Positions 17,316 through 21,530 of a DNA stretch of 21,530 nt are shown piece by piece. Source of the DNA: Minisyncoccota bacterium. Its GTDB lineage: Bacteria > Patescibacteriota > Minisyncoccia > Minisyncoccales > CG1-02-41-26. The DNA is taken from the NCBI GenBank assembly GCA_028715435.1, contig JAQURU010000005.1, positions 1 through 21,530 on the forward strand, read 5' to 3'. How positions within the stretch are numbered: the first letter of the stretch is position 1; each line of letters begins with the position of its first letter. The notes beneath the pieces are model-generated. The model did not search any database, was not told the DNA's origin, and saw only the letters and a program-made list of their open reading frames with translations. A program made the position numbers and the translations under genes.

Positions 17316-17343
17316 TCAAAATTCAAAAATCAAAATGCAAAAA
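17316..17343 (+). repeat. Four 7-nt tandem units (TCAAAAT type)
   Basis: TCAAAAT, TCAAAAA, TCAAAAT and GCAAAAA occupy consecutive heptads, and a further CAAAAT copy lies at 17351. The array fills the whole gap between the two paralogs and supplies the ATG of the second at the junction of units three and four. Confidence 0.7.
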
Positions 17344-19668
17344 TATAATTCAAAATTTAAAAGTTTTCTAATAGTAAGCTTATTGACAGTTTTATTAACA
17401 AGCCCTTTGGTTGGGTTAGCAGCGCAACCCACGCTTCAGCAAACTTACCCAAGCGCAAACAACACAGAATTAAGCGCTGGCACTTCAGCAAGCGATAGCA
17501 TTCCCCAGTTAGTGAAATACATTTTTAATTTAATAGTGTGGCTTTGCATATTAGCCGCTGTTTTAACTTTAATTATTGGAGGCGTTCAATACTTAACAGC
17601 TTCTGGCCAGGTTACCAAAATGGCTGGGGCCAAAACGCGGATTTACGGCTCTTTATTGGGCCTGGCAATTTTAGTTGGAGCTTGGTTTGTTTTGCACACA
17701 ATGAACCCTTCGCTTGTTATTCCTAAAATTACTTATGTGCCCATTAAGCAAGGAATTGTATTTTTTACTGAAAATGGTTACGACGATTTTATGAAAGCCA
17801 CTGACCCAGGCATTATCAATGATTTAGTCCAAGCGAACAAGGCTAAGTTTATAAATTACAGCATTCCAGACCTCACATCAGAGTTTGGCCCTTTGATTTT
17901 CTCTGCTTGTCCAGCTAAGGGCAAGATAACGAACACGGGAGATAATTTTCCAAAAGTAGAAATAAATAACAACACTGGCAACAAATTAAACTTTGCAGAT
18001 TTTGTTCCTTATGCTTTTGCTCTTTGGGGCAAAAGAGCAATGGGGGCCACTTTAACTTTTTATAAAGATACAAATTACCAAACAATGTCTAATTTTTCGT
18101 ACCACTTTGACTATGAGGGTATGAAAGATAAGGATGGTAATATTGTTCCAGGTGCAGGGGGGACTTCGGGCGTAACAATTCAGCACAAGTTTGATGCCCT
18201 TGTTTTTACAGGCGGCTCAATTGCCCTTTTACAGAGAGATAGCTTGGGAGAGGTTAAATATTTAAAAGCATCAAATTATTTCACTGCTAACAAAGATATT
18301 AACAATTTAAGCAAAAATGAGGGCATAGAAGTTTCAAATTGTAGGGTAGCAAGAGACAATCCTGGCACAAATGAGTATTATTTTAATTTAATGGCAAATA
18401 AAGATTTTCGCAGTGCCTCTGAAAGTTATGCCCAAGGCGCGATAGACCATCCGCCTTTGTCAGTAAAAATTACTTGGACAACTCCTGGGGTTTATCTTTA
18501 TGCCCAAAACGGAGATGAGCGGTATTTTGACTCTTCTGTTAAGGACTTTAGATCTATAGATTTTAATCAAAAGGCACAAGATATAAAGATTATCAACGAT
18601 ATTCCAGAAAGAACATATACTGATGAAGATGGAAATGTTCAAAAAATTCCTCCTGAAACACATGACTTTTTAGCAATTTTACACGCAGGCGACAACTTTT
18701 CTGGCAAGTTGAAAGTATATTTTGAACAAAGAATGTATGCTGGCAAAGGGGCTGTTATGTCTAAAAAAACCAAAACTATTCTACCTGCCTATACTGTTTG
18801 TGGCACGCCGATAAACGATACTCTTTTTAATAAAGGAACAGTAAAAGGCGCCTCTTTATTAACTATCAATGAAAGCATATTAGCAGATACAAGCGTAAAT
18901 CTAAGTACATTACTTTTTCAAAACGTAATTAACAAGCTTTATTATTGGGCGCATTATAATTTTGGAGAATTGCCAATGATTAAATTTCAAACAGACGGAA
19001 CAATTGATGCGTCTCAAGTAGTTGCAAAACAAGAAAGTATTCTTGGTATTACCAACACCACTTTTTCTGCTTTGCCCTATGAAGTTAAAGAAGGAGCAAG
19101 ATATGGCGATTTAGATAAAGTACCCAAATCTATTGAGGTTTTTGAATTATCAGACAGGCCAAATGATTGTCAAGAAGTTCAGCTTTGCACAGAAAAATCT
19201 GGTAGAGGATACTGCTTAGCTTACACCGGGGACACCTCAAAAGAAAACGAACCAGGTGTTGTTTATTATCCAATGCCCTGGTATTTGCCAGTGCCCTTGC
19301 CATTTGATCAAGACGACTTTTATTGGAAGCCTGATTTCTGGAACTCTTATTGCAAAGACAGCATTTTGCCAGAATTTACAACCGATAGCGGAACGAAAAA
19401 ATCCATAAGTTTTGCTAATAATATAAAATCAATCGTTATTAAACCAGAAGGAAAATGCGCAGTGGTTTTAATGGGTGGGCTTAGGGATTCAGTTTGGTGG
19501 GAGGCTCTGCGGTTGAATACTCACGCAACTAGCCGTGACGAGGTTTTTACAAGTTCTGATTATAATTTAGAGGATAATGAAATTGGGCAGTGCGGTTCAA
19601 CTGTTGGCTTAGGCAGATGGCTTAGCCAGTCCTGCGCTATTGCTATTGCTGTTTACCCTATTAAATAA
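17335..19668 (+). CDS. Pilin-headed surface protein with beta-gamma-crystallin-like motifs (paralog B)
   Basis: 777 aa from the ATG at 17335. The frame is open up to a TTG at 17233 inside the previous gene, but the ATG gives an ideal signal peptide (1-30, Leu-Ala-Ala before Gln). Then come Leu-Gln-Gln-Thr-Tyr-Pro, a pilin-like two-helix head (61-87, 104-123) and Met-Asn-Pro. The ectodomain parallels the upstream gene: His-Pro-Pro-Leu-Ser (372-376), a His450-x6-Gly457 strand motif, Cys618-x6-Gly625, Pro-Met-Pro-Trp (646-649), Asn-Asn-Ile-Lys-Ser-Ile (695-700) and the ending Ala-Ile-Ala-Val-Tyr-Pro-Ile-Lys. The crystallin-like reading is by motif only. The pair arose by tandem duplication followed by strong divergence. 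There is no ribosome site; the gap is the heptad repeat, so coupling to the upstream gene is likely. Role inferred: surface or pilus-like component. Confidence 0.82.
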   Translation: MQKYNSKFKSFLIVSLLTVLLTSPLVGLAAQPTLQQTYPSANNTELSAGTSASDSIPQLVKYIFNLIVWLCILAAVLTLIIGGVQYLTASGQVTKMAGAKTRIYGSLLGLAILVGAWFVLHTMNPSLVIPKITYVPIKQGIVFFTENGYDDFMKATDPGIINDLVQANKAKFINYSIPDLTSEFGPLIFSACPAKGKITNTGDNFPKVEINNNTGNKLNFADFVPYAFALWGKRAMGATLTFYKDTNYQTMSNFSYHFDYEGMKDKDGNIVPGAGGTSGVTIQHKFDALVFTGGSIALLQRDSLGEVKYLKASNYFTANKDINNLSKNEGIEVSNCRVARDNPGTNEYYFNLMANKDFRSASESYAQGAIDHPPLSVKITWTTPGVYLYAQNGDERYFDSSVKDFRSIDFNQKAQDIKIINDIPERTYTDEDGNVQKIPPETHDFLAILHAGDNFSGKLKVYFEQRMYAGKGAVMSKKTKTILPAYTVCGTPINDTLFNKGTVKGASLLTINESILADTSVNLSTLLFQNVINKLYYWAHYNFGELPMIKFQTDGTIDASQVVAKQESILGITNTTFSALPYEVKEGARYGDLDKVPKSIEVFELSDRPNDCQEVQLCTEKSGRGYCLAYTGDTSKENEPGVVYYPMPWYLPVPLPFDQDDFYWKPDFWNSYCKDSILPEFTTDSGTKKSISFANNIKSIVIKPEGKCAVVLMGGLRDSVWWEALRLNTHATSRDEVFTSSDYNLEDNEIGQCGSTVGLGRWLSQSCAIAIAVYPIK
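17518..17709 (+). other. Pilin-like two-helix domain of paralog B
   Basis: Residues 62-125 of the 777-aa protein: Tyr-Ile-Phe-Asn-Leu, helix 1 ending Gly-Val-Gln-Tyr, a polar loop, helix 2, Met-Asn-Pro-Ser-Leu. The Asn-Pro ending is shared with the giant protein at the left edge. Confidence 0.8.
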
Positions 19669-19680
19669 TTTTTACAATCA

Positions 19681-19718
19681 AAAAGCCCCATTTTCTTTTT
19701 CAAGAAGCTGGGGCTTTT
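19681..19718. terminator. Bidirectional intrinsic terminator between convergent genes
   Basis: Perfect 10-bp stem: AAAAGCCCCA at 19681-19690 and TGGGGCTTTT at 19709-19718. The loop holds a further small TTCTT/AAGAA pairing. T-rich tracts on both sides serve both strands. It sits between the plus-strand stop (19668) and the minus-strand stop (19723). Confidence 0.9.
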
Positions 19719-19722
19719 GCTT

Positions 19723-20196
19723 TTATTCCACTGGTTCGCGGTAAGTATCAGGTTCTGCTGATTTTGGCCTTGGAGCTGGCTGGGGAGCAGGGATTTCTTT
19801 TTCTTGTAAATCAACTTCGCTTGGCCGCTTAATTTTCTGTTGAGGCGCTGGTGTTGTTGAGGATTTTTCAGTTTTTAAGTTGTAAAGGCCATCCAAAGAA
19901 TTTTTAATTGAATTAAAAACTAAGCGGTTTAGTTCAGTAATTATTTGACCGGCTTGTACTTGGCTGATTTGAGTTTGACTGATAATTTCTTGGGCTAAAT
20001 TTTCTATTGGTAAAACTCCCATTAAATAATAGCCAACCATTTCGGCCACTCTGGAAGTTTGTTGTTCGGTTAAGTTGTTTCTTTGGCAGGCGCTTAAAAT
20101 TGAGTTAGCGGTTTCTTCACTAAAGATTGCTTGCTTTAAATCCGGGGGTAATTTTTCATAAATTTTCCAGGCTTCATTTTTTGATATTTTATCCAT
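19723..20196 (-). CDS. Conserved-type hypothetical protein, helical with Pro-rich tail
   Basis: 157 aa with an ATG start. Residues 1-115 look all-helical and soluble; they contain Leu-Pro-Pro-Asp-Leu-Lys-Gln-Ala-Ile-Phe and Val-Ala-Glu-Met-Val-Gly-Tyr-Tyr-Leu-Met-Gly-Val-Leu, with Pro-Ile-Glu-Asn following. The last 45 residues are Pro/Lys/Glu-rich and probably disordered. There is no signal peptide or membrane segment, so it is likely cytoplasmic. The overall look resembles small uncharacterised proteins common in Parcubacteria, but I cannot name the family or give a function. It has its own promoter, a short leader of about 20 nt and no Shine-Dalgarno. It is convergent to the surface-protein block and separated from it by a shared terminator. 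Confidence 0.8.
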   Translation of the reverse strand: MDKISKNEAWKIYEKLPPDLKQAIFSEETANSILSACQRNNLTEQQTSRVAEMVGYYLMGVLPIENLAQEIISQTQISQVQAGQIITELNRLVFNSIKNSLDGLYNLKTEKSSTTPAPQQKIKRPSEVDLQEKEIPAPQPAPRPKSAEPDTYREPVE

Positions 20197-20221
20197 AGTT
20201 TTAGAATTTTTTACTTAATCT

Positions 20222-20251
20222 ATTATAGAATATAGCAAGGGTGCTTGACAA
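20222..20251 (-). promoter_or_regulatory. Promoter of the 157-aa gene, sharing its -35 with the opposite strand
   Basis: On the minus strand, TTGTCA (20251-20246), an 18-nt spacer and TATAAT (20227-20222). Transcription would begin near 20215, giving a leader of about 20 nt before the ATG at 20196. The -35 overlaps the plus-strand -35 base for base. Confidence 0.6.
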
Positions 20252-20272
20252 GTTTTTATAATTTGCTATAAT
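20245..20272 (+). promoter_or_regulatory. Strong consensus sigma-70 promoter for a noncoding RNA
   Basis: Perfect TTGACA (20245-20250), a 16-nt spacer and perfect TATAAT (20267-20272), preceded by TGC (extended -10). The predicted start is about 20277-20280. The next coding start is 20626, beyond a terminator, so the product is most likely an RNA. Confidence 0.75.
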
Positions 20273-20278
20273 ACAAGT

Positions 20279-20491
20279 GGAACATTAGAAAGAAATTGAA
20301 TCTCCTGAAAGTTTGTGCTTCAAAGTTTATTTTGAAGGAACACGCAGGAGGAAAATATAAAAATTTTCCAGCAGCATTTTTAATGCAAGGTTTACGAGAA
20401 TTTCTTTTGAAATTCTCTGTGTGGAACCGGCACTAATGTTACTGGCAAATTTTAAAGAACTCTTACATATTGTAAGAGTTTCTTTGTTTTT
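20279..20491 (+). ncRNA. Candidate structured small RNA, about 210 nt, family not recognised
   Basis: Bounded by the consensus promoter and a strong terminator, with no convincing ORF. Helices visible by eye: CTCCTG/CAGGAG (20302-20307 with 20345-20350), enclosing CTTCAAA/TTTGAAG; GAAAAT/ATTTTC (20351-20356 with 20363-20368); GCATT/AATGC (20374-20378 with 20382-20386); a 9-bp stem with TTTT loop (20396-20404 with 20409-20417); CCGG/CTGG (20427-20430 with 20442-20445). The 5' end AACATTAG (20281-20288) is exactly complementary to CTAATGTT (20433-20440), inside the last loop, so the termini may close as a pseudoknot. It does not fit tmRNA, SRP, 6S or T-box RNAs convincingly. It could also be an attenuating leader of the downstream gene. 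Confidence 0.6.
20454..20491 (+). terminator. Intrinsic terminator of the candidate small RNA
   Basis: AACTCTTACA (20458-20467), loop TAT, TGTAAGAGTT (20471-20480), extended by AAAG/CTTT across one bulged T, then GTTTTT. The 10-bp core is perfect. Confidence 0.88.
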
Positions 20492-20514
20492 AAGGCAAAA
20501 ATAACGAAAAGCGT

Positions 20515-20543
20515 TTGACTTTCTTATAATTTTATGTTATTAT
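20515..20543 (+). promoter_or_regulatory. Extended -10 promoter of the SPFH-like gene
   Basis: TTGACT (20515-20520), a 17-nt spacer and TATTAT (20538-20543), with TGT directly upstream of the -10. The start would be near 20550, leaving a leader of about 75 nt in which I see no clear structure. It follows the small-RNA terminator directly, so the downstream gene appears independently transcribed. Confidence 0.65.
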
Positions 20544-20611
20544 AAAACCAGTTTTTTAGAGGAAAATTGTTTAAGGTTCTATAGCTTTAGAGTGGTCTTT
20601 AACATTTAAAT

Positions 20612-20617
20612 AAGGAG
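20612..20617 (+). promoter_or_regulatory. Shine-Dalgarno of the SPFH-like gene
   Basis: AAGGAG, 8 nt before the ATG at 20626: the best ribosome binding site in the window, and it fixes the start. Confidence 0.85.
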
Positions 20618-20625
20618 ATTAGAAA

Positions 20626-21530
20626 ATGGCAGAAGAAAAAAATGATCAAGAGATTGGTGGCAAGGGTTGGTTATTTCTGTTTATAGTTTTTACTATTGAT
20701 TGGATAGGACTTACTGTGCTTTTTGCTTTTGTTCAACGGGGCTGGATTTTTTTGATTATGCTAGTCGGGATTTTTCTAAGCTGGTTAATGTTTAGAAATT
20801 TAGTGATAACTTTTTATTTCGCGCCTAGACATATCGGCTGGACCTCTATAAAGGAGGGAACGGCAGGCATTACTCTTTATAATAAAGAGTTTTCTCAGGT
20901 GTTTGTTAGGTATAAAGAGTACTATCTTGACGATGGTTGCGTGAAGAAGGTTGTTCCTGGAACAGTTCCTCCTAGCAAGAAGTGGGAGAACTTGAATCGA
21001 TTTTGGAATTTTATTTTTTGTCGAGTAATAGGAGGAACGGTTTGGTACGGTTGGTGGCCCCTTTACCAAAGATTGAGCTATCATCTAGTGGCAACAGTCT
21101 TCAGGGATAGCGAGCCAGAAAAGACGAAAAAGTATGACAAGCAAACCATTGACATATTTTTGCCTTTAGATTTTTACACTTCTGATTACGTGCCGAAGAA
21201 AGACCAGGTTATCCAAGATATTAATAAGGTCCCGGTTGTGAAAATTTCTATAGTTATACCAGCAAGAATTTATAATCCCTACCTTGCAATTTATAAGACA
21301 AAAAACTGGCTGGAAAGCTTTGGGGCAATAATTTGGCCAATTATTGAGAGGTTTGTAGCTTTTTTCCGCTACGATGACGACTTACTGACAATGACTGTTG
21401 GCAAAGGTATTGCGGATCTTCACGCTACCGCTAACAAGGTTTTTCACAAGACTATTGCTGAAGGTGATGACTTAAAAAGAATCTTCTGGGACGACTTGAA
21501 GGATTCAATAAGAAGCGACTCCACTTTTTT
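20626..21530 (+). CDS. SPFH/band-7-like two-TM membrane protein (3' end outside window)
   Basis: 301 complete codons, open at the right edge. A short charged N-terminus is followed by two transmembrane helices (about 14-36 and 39-64). Then come Ile-Lys-Glu-Gly-Thr-Ala-Gly (75-81), Gly-Trp-Trp-Pro-Leu-Tyr (142-147), a strand region with Val-Val-Lys-Ile-Ser-Ile-Val-Ile-Pro-Ala-Arg (204-214), Asn-Pro-Tyr (217-219), Trp-Leu-Glu (228-230), and a helix ending in Phe-Phe-Arg-Tyr. This order (a constant early Glu-Gly-Thr-Ala, a Trp-Pro-Leu-Tyr turn, then an N-P-Y/W-L-E stretch) is what I associate with SPFH (stomatin/prohibitin/flotillin/HflK) proteins of Parcubacteria. Such proteins form membrane-bound oligomeric rings or scaffolds. 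The function here is not determinable. It has its own promoter and ribosome site. Confidence 0.7.
   Translation, partial: MAEEKNDQEIGGKGWLFLFIVFTIDWIGLTVLFAFVQRGWIFLIMLVGIFLSWLMFRNLVITFYFAPRHIGWTSIKEGTAGITLYNKEFSQVFVRYKEYYLDDGCVKKVVPGTVPPSKKWENLNRFWNFIFCRVIGGTVWYGWWPLYQRLSYHLVATVFRDSEPEKTKKYDKQTIDIFLPLDFYTSDYVPKKDQVIQDINKVPVVKISIVIPARIYNPYLAIYKTKNWLESFGAIIWPIIERFVAFFRYDDDLLTMTVGKGIADLHATANKVFHKTIAEGDDLKRIFWDDLKDSIRSDSTF

Noticed and set aside
17233..17334. TTG start extending paralog B by 34 residues
   Set aside because: The extension overlaps the previous gene's conserved C-terminus in another frame and would bury the signal peptide; the ATG at 17335 gives a clean signal sequence.
20345..20390. 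SRP RNA domain IV look-alike (CAGG ... AGCAGC)
   Set aside because: The distal stem is 6-7 bp with a six-base loop rather than a short stem with a GGAA/GNRA tetraloop, and the bases outside the motif pair elsewhere (CTCCTG with CAGGAG).
20383..20436. 17-codon ORF inside the candidate RNA
   Set aside because: No ribosome site, and it runs straight through two predicted stems; more likely chance.
20418..20440. T-box riboswitch signature (TGGAACCG) before a terminator
   Set aside because: The eight-base core matches the T-box consensus, but the flanks cannot form the antiterminator helices, there is no recognisable stem I with specifier loop, and the downstream gene is not a tRNA synthetase or amino-acid gene.
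1..21530. CRISPR arrays, tRNA, rRNA genes, insertion-sequence transposases
   Set aside because: No spaced direct-repeat array, cloverleaf-like segment, rRNA-like conserved stretch or transposase protein was seen on either strand.

Overview
The window looks like a piece of a Candidate Phyla Radiation (Patescibacteria, Parcubacteria-like) chromosome. The evidence is AT-rich DNA with Leu mostly TTA/TTG, very large secreted or membrane-anchored proteins rich in cysteine, several proteins headed by the two-helix pilin-like domain (VirB2/TrbC type, Pfam T4SS_pilin) typical of these genomes, and few recognisable Shine-Dalgarno sites. Every full gene closes on a standard stop, and nothing suggests UGA recoding. 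Taxonomy is inferred from style, not from a marker gene.

Layout. Positions 2-19668 hold one co-directional plus-strand block: (1) a giant protein of at least 2091 residues, open at the left edge, with a pilin-like two-helix head; (2) a giant signal-peptide protein (2258 aa) with disulfide-rich modules, overlapping gene 1 by ATGA; (3) after a palindromic REP-like hairpin, a membrane-anchored Cys-rich lytic transglycosylase interrupted by an in-frame TAG, with its last 67 codons continuing in frame beyond it; (4) and (5) two diverged tandem paralogs (712 and 777 aa), each with signal peptide, pilin-like two-helix head and a long beta-rich ectodomain with beta-gamma-crystallin-like motifs. A bidirectional terminator separates this block from a convergent gene for a 157-aa hypothetical protein.

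Right of that gene lies a compact regulatory region (20197-20625). Divergent promoters share one palindromic -35 box. A strong consensus promoter drives a candidate structured noncoding RNA of about 210 nt whose 5' end is complementary to a segment just before a strong intrinsic terminator. A separate extended -10 promoter drives a two-TM SPFH/band-7-like protein that runs off the right edge.

How the genes may work together (inference). Pilin-like anchors plus a VirB1-like wall hydrolase plus giant disulfide-rich ectodomains suggest a cell-surface, type IV secretion-derived apparatus, perhaps for attachment, DNA uptake or contact with a host cell. No VirB4-type ATPase is visible, so the energising part, if any, lies outside the window.
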